Shown here: positions 1 to 7,733 of the stretch, piece by piece
How positions within the stretch are numbered: the stretch's first letter is position 1
How the letters are laid out: every line of letters begins with the position of its first letter
Assembly: GCA_965660325.1 (NCBI GenBank)
Contig: CBFHZL010000040.1
Coordinates: 1 to 20,339 of the forward strand
Direction of reading: 5' to 3'
From: Acidiluteibacter sp965660325
Lineage (GTDB): Bacteria; Bacteroidota; Bacteroidia; Flavobacteriales_E; Vicingaceae
DNA: 20,339 nucleotides
Program-made: the position numbers and the translations under genes
Notes under the pieces: generated by a model
What the model saw: the letters and a program-made list of their open reading frames with translations, nothing else
Database searches by the model: none
Told to the model about the DNA's origin: nothing

Positions 1-82
1 ATTCTTCTTCAAGAAATCTTTTGATAGTCAAATAAGCAAGTCGTATTTTACTGAATTCTATTTCACTTTCCTTATTGTTCAT
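1..82 (-). CDS. 5' end of unidentified gene, runs off left edge
   Basis: Reading leftwards from an ATG at 82, the frame stays open to the window edge and gives 27 residues, beginning MNNKESEIEFSKIRLAYLTI. The peptide is charged and helix-like, with no signal peptide, so a cytoplasmic protein is likely. I do not recognise it. A near-consensus Bacteroidota -7 element (TACCTTTC, minus strand, 123-116) lies about 34 nt upstream of the ATG, without an obvious -33 TTG. The fragment is too short to confirm as coding; an open frame of 27 codons can occur by chance. Confidence 0.5.
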   Translation of the reverse strand, partial: MNNKESEIEFSKIRLAYLTIKRFLEEE

Positions 83-153
83 ATTTTTCAATGCCACACA
101 ACAACTGAATAAAGCGAAAGGTACGTTTATTCACCTTATATGTCTAAGTTAAA

Positions 154-246
154 TTAGTTTTTTAAAACAGTGTAAAAACAGACTGCAACTATCCAACTAA
201 AAGCGAACAGCGGTATGGTTATTATTACACTTTGCAGAACTTTCAT
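154..246 (-). CDS. Possible 30-residue single-span membrane peptide
   Basis: The ATG at 246 opens a 30-codon frame ending in TAA at 154-156. The product starts MKVLQSVIIT, continues IPLFAFSWIVAVCFYTVL and ends in KN. It has one uninterrupted hydrophobic stretch of about 24 residues, with Lys only at position 2 and near the C-terminus. This is the shape of a small membrane protein. The start lies just after A-rich DNA (GTTAAAAATG), typical of Bacteroidota starts without a Shine-Dalgarno. Against it: the ATG sits inside the last unit of a degenerate 41-bp repeat, AT-rich DNA easily gives hydrophobic codons, and no homologue is recognised. Treat as a candidate only. Confidence 0.3.
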   Translation of the reverse strand: MKVLQSVIITIPLFAFSWIVAVCFYTVLKN

Positions 247-386
247 TTTTAACTTTTTTGACTAAAACTTAAATAAGGGCAAGTCATTTTTAAGAAAATT
301 GCAAAAAACTTAATTAAGAGGTGGCCTTAATAAAGAAAATGACGAAAAACTTAATTAGTGGGTATTACTAATAAAGGAAAGTTAAA
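226..386. repeat. Degenerate 41-bp tandem repeat, about four units
   Basis: The string AAAACTTAA recurs at 264, 305 and 346, exactly 41 bp apart. The second and third units (305-345 and 346-386) share their first 12 bases exactly and then GGT and TAATAAAG in register, about 27 of 41 positions in all. Read on the minus strand each unit ends in TTWAGTTTT. The adjoining stretch (about 226-263) fits the same register only in part: CAA, five or six variable bases, then TTAAAAATGA aligns with the unit before it. The period is not a multiple of three, so it is not a coding repeat. It is close to four helical turns. Confidence 0.6.
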
Positions 387-416
387 TAGCAGTATGATCA
401 ATTTAAGGAAGTAGAC

Positions 417-1232
417 CTATTCTTTAATCAACTTTTGTTGATGAATCAGTTCTTGACTGTCATCATACAGTTGAATCAAATAAACGCCTTTTGCTAACGC
501 AGCAACTGAAATTTGCCGGTTGCTAACCGCTCCTGATTGAACTGCTTTCCCTCGTAAATCACTGACCACATAGGAGCTATTCTTGGCATTAGAAATCCGT
601 ATGTGGTTTGTAGCAGGATTAGGGAAGATATCAAAAGAGGATGTGCTACCGACCTCTTCAATTCCGGTAGTTATCGGATATTCAATTACGAAATACAGTT
701 GGTTAGCAGTATTAACATCGTTCCATTGTCCGGCTACACCAAGCGGCCAATTGGTGATGGCTAAACCTAGTCCATCTTGGTTATTGTTAAAGTCATCAGG
801 CTCGTTTCCCCAATTCGTAAATGCACCATTTACAGCAGAACCGTTGGCTTTACCCTGCCAAAAAGGGATAGAACTGCTGGTGTCATCGCCATCCCAAATC
901 CAAGCACCTTCTGTTGAAATATCATTTCCACCCAACCAAACATAAGATGCACCGCCGCCATCAGGTGCTACAGTTTGGCTCGCTGTTATTCCCGCCTGAT
1001 TAACGTAGTAGTAAACACTGTCTTGTTCAACTTGAGAGTTTATTTCAGCTAAAAATCCATTTCTACTAACTGCGCAAGCTGCTGCAGCTGCCCAATTTAA
1101 TGGTTGCTTCACCACCATGTAATTCGTTCCCTGCACGGAAAACTGATAACTGTTACCTGGATTAATGGAGCACTGGGCCATAGCAGCAACTCCAGATGTG
1201 ATGACTAATAAAAGTGGGAGTATTTTGTTCAT
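417..1232 (-). CDS. Secreted C-type lectin-like protein with T9SS type A sorting domain
   Basis: A 271-residue exported protein. Residues 1-20 are a signal peptide (MNKILPLLLVITSGVAAMAQ). Residues about 25-187 form a C-type lectin-like domain: YVWLGGNDISTEGAWIWDGDD (98-117, consensus WIGL.D...EG.W.W.DG), EPDD at 144-147 where EPN/QPD-type calcium-site residues normally sit, QWND at 169-172 (the WND motif), then YFVIEY. Residues about 199-271 are a T9SS C-terminal sorting domain: FPNPA at 203-207, then short strands ending KGVYLIQLYDD and a basic KLIKE tail. By family knowledge it is exported by Sec, then by T9SS, and released or anchored at the surface. It probably binds calcium and possibly glycans. 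It has only two cysteines (21 and 53), so the usual lectin disulfides are missing. It lies 12 nt after the TonB_C gene, probably co-transcribed. Confidence 0.88.
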   Translation of the reverse strand: MNKILPLLLVITSGVAAMAQCSINPGNSYQFSVQGTNYMVVKQPLNWAAAAACAVSRNGFLAEINSQVEQDSVYYYVNQAGITASQTVAPDGGGASYVWLGGNDISTEGAWIWDGDDTSSSIPFWQGKANGSAVNGAFTNWGNEPDDFNNNQDGLGLAITNWPLGVAGQWNDVNTANQLYFVIEYPITTGIEEVGSTSSFDIFPNPATNHIRISNAKNSSYVVSDLRGKAVQSGAVSNRQISVAALAKGVYLIQLYDDSQELIHQQKLIKE

Positions 1233-1244
1233 GGTTTTTGTATT

Positions 1245-1643
1245 TTAAAATTTTATTGCTTCTGTGTACATCACTTCAACTAATCTGCCTCTTTGAGAGC
1301 CTGGTGTCCAATTCGATAATTGGTTGATTATAGAAATGGCTATTTGGTCTGCTTCTTCGGATATTCCTCTTAATAATTTTACTCGAATCAGGTTTCCATC
1401 AGTATCTATAACATAGCTTACGTAAACAGTTCCTGTAATATTCATATTCGCACTTTGCACTCTTTCTGCTATAAAGTTTTTTACCTTTTGTTGACTTTCT
1501 AGGTGATTTGAAGCTCCGTTAAACAGCGGCATTTTCTCTACTATAACAAAGGTTTGTGTTACCGCTTCATTTGGTAGCGTATCTTGACTAAATAATGGCA
1601 AAAAGGCCAATACTATAATTATGCTTAAGAATGTTTTTTTCAC
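1245..1643 (-). CDS. Secreted TonB C-terminal domain protein
   Basis: A 132-residue protein with a signal peptide (residues 1-19, ending LPLFSQ). A TonB_C-like domain covers about 50-132: VKNFIAERV, then GTVYVSYVIDTDGNLIRVKLLRGIS, then the WTPGSQRGRLVEVMYTEAIKF end typical of Bacteroidota TonB-like proteins. It lacks the N-terminal membrane anchor followed by a proline-rich spacer of a true TonB energy transducer, so it is probably a periplasmic TonB_C-like protein and not the transducer itself. The start is a GTG at 1643. A TAA lies two codons upstream in the same frame, and no ATG lies near the signal peptide. An AGGAG string directly abuts the GTG, too close for a normal Shine-Dalgarno. 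The lectin gene follows after 12 nt. Confidence 0.8.
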   Translation of the reverse strand: MKKTFLSIIIVLAFLPLFSQDTLPNEAVTQTFVIVEKMPLFNGASNHLESQQKVKNFIAERVQSANMNITGTVYVSYVIDTDGNLIRVKLLRGISEEADQIAISIINQLSNWTPGSQRGRLVEVMYTEAIKF

Positions 1644-1761
1644 TCCTTAAAGATATACTTTTAGACTTAATTACCATCACTTAAGATGGAAAGCATTATA
1701 TAACGATTGCATCGTAATACTATTATTTATTACCTTACAGAACGAATAAATCAACCACTCT

Positions 1762-2547
1762 ATGATAAGAGACCTCATCAACACCAAAAAAGAACAGTCA
1801 GATACCGGATTTAGATACCGAGGTAACGGCAACACCAGAATTGAGAACTTAACAGATGCAGTATTTGCATTTTCCATTACCTTGCTCGTCATCTCTTCAG
1901 AAGTTCCTAAAACATATATTGAATTAGAGGCCTCTATGTATGGTTTTGTTGGTTTTATCGCATGTACCATGATGCTTTTCGGCATATGGAATTCCCACAA
2001 TGAATTTTTCCTGAGGTATGGAATTACCGATAAACTCACTAAATCACTCAATTTTCTATTTCTCTTTTTGCTTCTATTTTATATTTATCCACTTAAATAC
2101 CTCTTCTCTTTTATTGGCACACTAGTGTATTTGAAGCTTAAGATGGCTCTTGGCGATCAGTCAGAAGCATTAATGCTAAAAATGAATGAACTCTCCGCCT
2201 CAAATATGAATACAGAACAATGGGCCGACCTAATGATTAGATTCGGTATAGGAATCGCCTGTATTTACTTCCTATTCTATGCTTTTTACAGCAATGCATT
2301 AAAAAAGAAAACAAGCTTAATGCTAAACGAGTTAGAAGTTTATGAAACCAAAACATTCATGCATTGCTACTTATTCGTGATCAGTATAAGTATCATTTCC
2401 ATGGTTATTGTATCTACCCTTGGAGGAGAATATTCTGGCTTATCGGGCCTTGTATATGCTTCTATCGCTCTATTTGTGCCGATATATAAAAAACAAAGGA
2501 GTAAACGATTTGTAAAAAGGAAGAATTTACAAGACCTAGAAGAATAA
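1762..2547 (+). CDS. TMEM175-like (DUF1211) membrane protein, putative K+ channel
   Basis: A 261-residue integral membrane protein. The segment R26-IENLTDAVFAFSITLLVIS resembles the first-helix signature of the TMEM175/DUF1211 family (R-x3-FSD-x-VFAI-x-x-TLL). Here FSD reads LTD. About six hydrophobic segments follow, roughly residues 31-48, 58-77, 94-118, 161-178, 198-219 and 223-241. The basic tail (IYKKQRSKRFVKRKN) points to the cytoplasm. Bacterial TMEM175 proteins form tetrameric potassium-permeable channels; that function is inferred from the signature alone. The 115-residue spacing from the first helix to the fourth includes a polar loop (130-158). The gene diverges from the TonB_C gene across a 118-nt interval. 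No textbook promoter is seen there. Confidence 0.68.
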   Translation: MIRDLINTKKEQSDTGFRYRGNGNTRIENLTDAVFAFSITLLVISSEVPKTYIELEASMYGFVGFIACTMMLFGIWNSHNEFFLRYGITDKLTKSLNFLFLFLLLFYIYPLKYLFSFIGTLVYLKLKMALGDQSEALMLKMNELSASNMNTEQWADLMIRFGIGIACIYFLFYAFYSNALKKKTSLMLNELEVYETKTFMHCYLFVISISIISMVIVSTLGGEYSGLSGLVYASIALFVPIYKKQRSKRFVKRKNLQDLEE

Positions 2548-2582
2548 TCGACTTTATGGTAAAAACATGACAGATATCATTA

Positions 2583-2610
2583 TTGGTTCTATTATGCGAA
2601 GATAACTTTG
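2583..2610 (+). promoter_or_regulatory. Bacteroidota-type promoter (TTG-N17-TAACTTTG)
   Basis: TTG at 2583-2585, a 17-nt spacer, and TAACTTTG at 2603-2610. The latter matches the Bacteroidota -7 consensus TAnnTTTG exactly and the spacing is within the known range. Transcription should begin around 2614-2617, leaving only about 7-10 nt before the ATG at 2624. This gives the CoA-transferase gene its own promoter although it follows the TMEM175-like gene by 76 nt. Confidence 0.65.
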
Positions 2611-2623
2611 CAAAAAACCTATT

Positions 2624-3895
2624 ATGATTTTATTACCTAAAGACGCCGTAAAAAATATTCACAAAAACAGTCGTGTATTTATACAAGGCGCAGCCATGAC
2701 ACCGCATGTACTCGTAAAAGCTATGTGCTCAAAGTACCAAGACCTATCGAATGTAGAGATTGTGCACTTACACACCGAAGGAGATGCCCTATATACTCAA
2801 GACCCTTACAGGAAATCATTCCACATCAATAGCTTTTTTGTTGGCGGAAACGTTCGCAACTGCATCAAACAAGGATTTGGAGGATATATTCCTATTTTTT
2901 TAAGCGAGGTACACCTCTTGTTTCGTCAAGACAGACTTCCAATTGATGTTGCGCTCATTCAAGTATCGCCTCCCGACAAGCATGGCTTCTGCTCATTGGG
3001 TTCCTCGGTAGATGTTACATTGGCTGCTATAGAATCAGCAAAAATTGTAATAGCACAAATCAACCCCAATGTGCCTCGTACCCATGGTGATGGAATTATT
3101 CACATCAGCCAGATCAATTACCATGTTGAAGCGGACGAGCCCATATATTCCTCAGAAGCAAAAGCACCAAATGAAGTGGAAAAGAAAATTGGGGCCCACG
3201 TAGCAGAACTAGTGGAAGATGGAGCAACGTTACAGATGGGAATCGGAGCAATTCCTGATGTAGTATTATCCAACCTAATGAATCATAAAGATTTAGGAAT
3301 TCATACAGAGATGTTTTCTGATGGCATTCTACCTTTGGTTAAATCCGGTGTAATCAACGGAAAGCACAAAAAACTAAAACCAGGAAAGATTGTAAGCTGC
3401 TTTGCTATGGGAACACAAGATCTATATAACTTTATGGATGATAACCCGTTGGTACACATGAAAGAAGCTTCTTACACCAACAACACAGGGCTGATTAGAC
3501 TAAATCCAAAAGTTACAGCCATAAATTCGGCAATAGAAATTGATCTAACTGGCCAAGTATGTGCCGATACAATTGGTCAACACCAATATTCGGGTGTAGG
3601 TGGTCAAATGGATTTTATAAGAGGGGCATCACTTTCAGAAGGTGGAAAAGCAATTATTGCTATGCCATCCACTACGCGGCATGGAAATACGAAGATTGTT
3701 CCATTTTTAAAAGAAGGCGCAGGCGTAACCACCACAAGAGCTCATGTGCATTATATAGCCACGGAATACGGAGTGGTAGACTTGTTTGGTTTAAACCTAA
3801 AACAACGAGCAAATGCGTTAATCTCCATTGCACATCCAGAACATCGAGAACAACTGGACAAGGAAGCGTATAGACGATTTAAAGAGAATTGTTAA
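2624..3895 (+). CDS. Acetyl-CoA hydrolase / 4-hydroxybutyrate CoA-transferase family enzyme
   Basis: A 423-residue cytoplasmic enzyme, the normal length for 4-hydroxybutyrate CoA-transferase relatives. Two Rossmann-like halves are visible. The N-terminal half has FFVGGNVRNCIKQGFGGYIPIFLSE (71-95) and LIQVSPPDKHGFCSLGSSVD (111-130). The C-terminal half has LQMGIGAIPDVV (203-214), HTEMFSDG (227-234), INSAIEIDLTGQVCAD (300-315) and YSGVGGQMDFIRGA (322-335). By family mechanism a glutamate attacks the acyl-CoA to form a glutamyl-CoA thioester; the expected residue is Glu229 in HTEM. The reaction is CoA exchange between an acyl-CoA (4-hydroxybutyrate, butyrate or acetate type) and a free acid, but the substrate cannot be told from sequence. 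No neighbouring gene of fermentative or butyrate metabolism helps. Expression is likely from the promoter just upstream. Confidence 0.88.
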   Translation: MILLPKDAVKNIHKNSRVFIQGAAMTPHVLVKAMCSKYQDLSNVEIVHLHTEGDALYTQDPYRKSFHINSFFVGGNVRNCIKQGFGGYIPIFLSEVHLLFRQDRLPIDVALIQVSPPDKHGFCSLGSSVDVTLAAIESAKIVIAQINPNVPRTHGDGIIHISQINYHVEADEPIYSSEAKAPNEVEKKIGAHVAELVEDGATLQMGIGAIPDVVLSNLMNHKDLGIHTEMFSDGILPLVKSGVINGKHKKLKPGKIVSCFAMGTQDLYNFMDDNPLVHMKEASYTNNTGLIRLNPKVTAINSAIEIDLTGQVCADTIGQHQYSGVGGQMDFIRGASLSEGGKAIIAMPSTTRHGNTKIVPFLKEGAGVTTTRAHVHYIATEYGVVDLFGLNLKQRANALISIAHPEHREQLDKEAYRRFKENC

Positions 3896-3977
3896 CTATC
3901 ACACGTTCTGTAACAAAAGTAGCTGATAGAAAAAGCCTCGAACCCTACCTTTACTTTATAATTTAAAACCAAACATT

Positions 3978-4610
3978 ATGAAAACTTCAAAATTTAAACA
4001 AATAGGGTGGTTATTTTTAATCACGTTGGGAATTGGCTTTTTATCTAGTTGTTCTGATGATACTGATGATAAAACCACTAATCCTGTAACGGGAGAAAGT
4101 ATTACAGATGCTGACAAAGAGGCATTATTATTTATGCTAGAAGAAGAAAAACTTGCTAGAGATACATACTTCTACTTAGATAGTGTTTGGTCAATTAATA
4201 CGTTCGCTAATATTAAACTAAGCGAGCAACAGCATATGGACGCAGTTGAGAATTTAATAAATAGTTACAGCATCAGCTATCAAATACAGCCTATGGGAGT
4301 TTTCGAAGATACATTACTCCAGAATTTTTATAACCAGTTTATCACAGATGGTGTTCAAAGTAAAATTAATGCACTAAAGATCGGAGCTACCATAGAAGAC
4401 TTAGACATTGTTGACCTAAGAGAATTTATAGCCCATACAGATAATCAAAACTTAATTGCAGTTTTCGAAAACCTTGAGTGCGGATCTAGAAACCACCTAA
4501 GAAGTTTTGTGAAAGATATTGTGCAAGAAGGGGCGACATATACACCTCAATTTTTAACACAAATGGATTATGACCTAATTATAAATAGCCCAAGTGGTCC
4601 TTGTAACTAA
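3978..4610 (+). CDS. DUF2202 ferritin-like lipoprotein
   Basis: A 210-residue protein. A lipoprotein signal ends in the lipobox LSSC with Cys25. SDDTDD follows, an acidic run like the Bacteroidota lipoprotein export signal that sends lipoproteins to the outer face of the outer membrane. The DUF2202 domain fills about 42-205. It has LEEEKLARDTYFYL (54-67), SEQQHMDAV (82-90), a GATIEDLDIVDL segment (136-147) and FENLECGSRNHLRSF (163-177). The Glu55-57, Glu83/His86, Glu164 and His173 pattern fits a four-helix ferritin-like fold that could bind a metal pair. DUF2202 has no firmly established biochemical role. A weak -7-like TACCTTTA lies at 3946-3953, 25 nt before the ATG. The gene converges on the M16 peptidase gene. 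Confidence 0.85.
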   Translation: MKTSKFKQIGWLFLITLGIGFLSSCSDDTDDKTTNPVTGESITDADKEALLFMLEEEKLARDTYFYLDSVWSINTFANIKLSEQQHMDAVENLINSYSISYQIQPMGVFEDTLLQNFYNQFITDGVQSKINALKIGATIEDLDIVDLREFIAHTDNQNLIAVFENLECGSRNHLRSFVKDIVQEGATYTPQFLTQMDYDLIINSPSGPCN

Positions 4611-4641
4611 AAACTTGTAATTAGAAAATAGAAAAGCCCTA

Positions 4642-4739
4642 NNNNNNNNNNNNNNNNNNNNNNNNNNNNNNNNNNNNNNNNNNNNNNNNNNNNNNNNNNN
4701 NNNNNNNNNNNNNNNNNNNNNNNNNNNNNNNNNNNNNNN
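4642..4739. other. Run of 98 N (unresolved sequence)
   Basis: All 98 bases are undetermined. The interval must contain the end of the M16 peptidase gene, and probably a terminator between the two convergent genes. GAAAAGCCCT immediately left of the gap looks like one arm of such a hairpin. An open frame does continue on the minus strand left of the gap down to 4575, but its translation (RAFLFSNYKFL...) overlaps the DUF2202 gene and does not resemble an M16 C-terminus. Confidence 0.95.
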
Positions 4740-7598
4740 TTTCTTACCAATCACCATGATATTGTACTGACTATCTTTGATGTATTGGGAATGAAAAGCT
4801 TTCAAATCAGCCATTGTCATCGCAGGAATAGCATCGTAAACATCCTTTCGGATATCATAATCTAACCCTCTTTTCTCTGCGGTTTCAAAATTCCATAGCT
4901 TTGAAAATTTGGTAATTCGCTCTGTTCTAATTTTCTCTAGAGCAGCCTTCTTCGCCAATTCAAAACTTTTTTCAGACTCTGGCATGTTATTTAATAAATC
5001 CGTCATTCCTGCCATTGCTTCTTGTAATTTATCTGCTTGTGTACCAATATAAGCCATCACATAGTGAGCTTTTGCAGAATCCCTCGGAGATCTAAATACT
5101 GAGTACACCGAATAGGCCAATGCTTTAGATTCTCTCATTTCTTGGAAAACAATAGAACCCATTCCACCACCAAAATACTCGTTGAAAATAGACGCAGCAG
5201 CTACCGTTTTAGGATTGTATAATTCCTTTTTAGCAAGCATCATAATTTCAGCCTGCTTCATATCATAATCCACCACGTAGACCTCGTTTTGAGTGTTTTC
5301 TTGCTCTACAAACTCCTTAGAAGCAGGAATAGGTTGAAGCTCAGAAGGTGCTTGGTGAAGCGCTTTAATTTTGGCTTTTAAATCAGCTTGCTCCATTGGT
5401 CCGTAGTAAAGCACGCGATGCTCGTAGCTATTTAAATTATGAATCATATCCGTCAATTCACTTGCTTCGAGCGCTAATAATTCTTCTTCAGAAAGGATGT
5501 TTTTAAATGGTGAATTAGAACCATATTGCGCATAGTTGGCCATTGCGCTAAATAAGATTACCCCTTTCGACAGTTTCGCATCCTCTCGCTTTTTTAGCAA
5601 ATCAGATACCATGTTCTTCAATGGCTGCTCCTCTGGCTTAGCATCAGCTAGTAAATGCTCAAATAATTTCACTCCTGCCTCAAAATTCTCTGTCAAACCT
5701 GAAAGCGAAACATACACCTTCTCACCCGATGCAAAGGCATCAAAGTTGCACCCAATTTTATAAAACTCTTGCTGAATTTCTGATGGGGAATACTTTGAAG
5801 TTCCTAAGAACGGCAAGTAATCAAGCGCTAAATCGATTTTAATGTTATTGTTTTTCCCCATATCAAATACGTAATAGAGGTTAAACAATTCATTGTTTTC
5901 ATTTTTTACTGATCGGATTTCTACACCATTTTCTAGTGCTGTTTGGTTGATGTCTTTTCTATAATCTAAAAATCGTGGTTGAATGCTGTTGACTTTCATC
6001 CCTGAAATCTTTTCTAAAAATGGTGAAGCATCATCTCTATTCACACTTACCGGCGTAATTTCAGGCTTTACCACCTCTTTCACTCCGTCATCTTCTCCTG
6101 TGCGCTTATAAACCACTACATAGTTATCTTTGTAGTTCTCATTAGCAAATTTCACCACATCTTCCTTGGTGTACTGCTTCAGCACTTCGATATCGTTCAC
6201 TTGGTCTGCCCAATCTCTGCGCTGCACAAATGCATCAACCATCATATCTACCCTACCGCCATTTCCATCAAGGCGCTCAATTCTACCAATTTTTAAGTCA
6301 TTGATGCACGCTTGAATCAACCAATCAGGGAATGCACCTGCCTTTAAGCTATCCATTTGGCTTAACAATAAATCTCTCGCCTCTTCTAATGTTTGCCCTT
6401 GCTTTGGTGTTGCATTTAGAATATGAGAAGAATAATCAGCCAAAATATAAGTAAACGAGCTTGCTCTTAATACCTTCTGCTGCTGATTTAAATTTAAATC
6501 AATTAGCCCCGCGGTGCTGTTTGCCAAAATCATGTCACACAATTGGATTAATTCTGATTCTCTAGAACCCACACCATCAAATCGATATCCTAAATATAAC
6601 AACTCTGCATCAGGGCCTTTTACTTCTTTCACTACAGGCTCAGCAATTGGTGTTTCTTTTGCTACCTCAAATTCAGGAACCTCTTTTGACTCCATGGTTC
6701 CAAATTTGGCTTTGATTTCTTCAATTAACTCATCTGGGTTAAAATCTCCCGCCAAGCATATGGCCATATTGTTAGGCACATAATACGTGTTGAAGTACTT
6801 TTTAATCTCGGTTAACGATGGATTTTTCAAATGATCAATAGTACCAATGGTAGTCTGCTGACCATATTGGTGCGTCGGATATAGTCCATCAAACAAAGCG
6901 GTGAACGCTTTTCTAAAATCATTATCCAAGGTTCTATTCTTTTCCTCGTAAACAGCTTCTAGCTCCGTGTGAAACAAACGCAGTTGTGGATTTCTAAATC
7001 GCTCTGCTTCTAGCGTCAACCACTTATCTAATTGATTCGTTGGAATATCATTGATGTAAACCGTTTGCTCAAATGAAGTATAGGCGTTCGTCCCTTTTGC
7101 TCCCATTTCAGAAACCATTTTGTCGTATTCATTCGCGATAGCAAAAGTTGACGCTACTTGAGAAATGCTATCAATCTGAGCATATAGGGCGGTTCGCTCT
7201 GCTGCATCGGTTTTCGTCCGATATACTTCATACAAACTGTCAATTTGATCCAACAAAGGCCCTTCTTTTGAAAAGTCAGAAGTACCGTACATGTCCGTTC
7301 CTTTAAACAACATATGCTCCAAATAGTGAGCTAGACCTGTTGCTGTAGACGGATCATTTTTACTTCCTGCCCTTACTGCAATAGCTGTTTCCACTCTAGG
7401 AGCTTCTTCATTTACAGACAAATAAACCTTAAGTCCATTATCTAAGGTATAGATTCTGGTATTGGTCGGATCATTTTCTACCGTTTCATAGGCTTTCGCT
7501 TCTTTTTCTTTTGTTGCTTCGGCTGAATCATCACAGGCAACCGCGGACAGCATTACGCAAGCGATCGACATAGAGGCAAAATAGGTTTTCATCTTCAT
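4740..7598 (-). CDS. M16 (pitrilysin/insulinase) zinc peptidase lipoprotein, 3' end in gap
   Basis: 953 residues are visible; the stop lies in the N-run. The signal peptide ends in a lipobox SAVAC (Cys22) followed by DDSAE, again acidic, so a surface-exposed or outer-membrane lipoprotein is likely. The layout is two M16 halves. The N-terminal catalytic domain (about 45-230) has the inverted zinc motif H91-YLE-H95 in TGLAHYLEHMLFKGT. The third ligand is probably Glu219 (by alignment to insulysin) in ELEAVYEEKNRTLDND. A first M16_C domain spans about 255-430. The second half (about 555-950) has no HxxEH, as usual. It ends in YIKDSQYNIMVIGKK, close to the normal end of such proteins, so only about 25-30 residues should be missing. 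The zinc motif and Glu219 are about 125 residues apart, more than in pitrilysin, owing to a charged insertion around 115-165. An ATG two codons in (7592) is an equally possible start. Confidence 0.9.
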
Positions 7599-7630
7599 AG
7601 CTTTATAGTTTGGATTTGAATATCAATGTG

Positions 7631-7663
7631 CTAAGATAAAAAACTTATTGAGTTTTAAAGCAA
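7631..7663 (-). promoter_or_regulatory. Possible promoter for the M16 peptidase gene
   Basis: On the minus strand TTG (7663-7661), a 22-nt spacer and TATCTTAG (7638-7631) give a -33/-7 pair differing from TAnnTTTG at one position. The predicted start would leave a leader of about 25-30 nt before the ATG at 7598. Position and spacing are reasonable, but the match is imperfect. Confidence 0.35.
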
Positions 7664-7733
7664 GCAGGAATCAGTCATGATCTAGGAAGAAAAAAGGAGT
7701 TATCACATCAAGTAAAATAACCAATTGCGCTCT

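Larger units (their letters stand above)
83..416. other. 334-nt interval with no firm gene
   Basis: Between the left-edge gene and the lectin gene this interval holds the 41-bp repeat and the possible small membrane peptide described separately. I see no tRNA, no perfect hairpin followed by a T-run, and no longer open frame. The 30 nt directly after the lectin stop (387-416) show no recognisable terminator. Confidence 0.6.

Noticed and set aside
226..386. CRISPR array
   Set aside because: The repeats are degenerate, contiguous at 41 bp without unique spacers, and no cas gene is present.
583..945. Plus-strand open frame opposite the lectin gene
   Set aside because: Shadow of the lectin coding strand; low-complexity translation with no domain, and the lectin frame has a signal peptide and sorting domain.
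1644..1761. Promoters or riboswitch in the TonB_C/TMEM175 divergent region
   Set aside because: No TAnnTTTG at a usable distance from either start and no conserved RNA structure could be recognised.
1677..2051. Minus-strand open frame opposite the TMEM175-like gene
   Set aside because: Antisense shadow; the plus-strand frame carries a recognisable signature and membrane segments.
4575..4641. Continuation of the M16 reading frame left of the N-run
   Set aside because: The peptide after the gap is unlike an M16 C-terminus and lies antisense to the end of the DUF2202 gene. The true stop is expected inside the gap.
7640..7733. Terminator for the SpoIIE receptor gene
   Set aside because: A 5-bp GTTAT/ATAAC stem with a long loop precedes a T-run on the minus strand, but the stem is too weak to list as a terminator.
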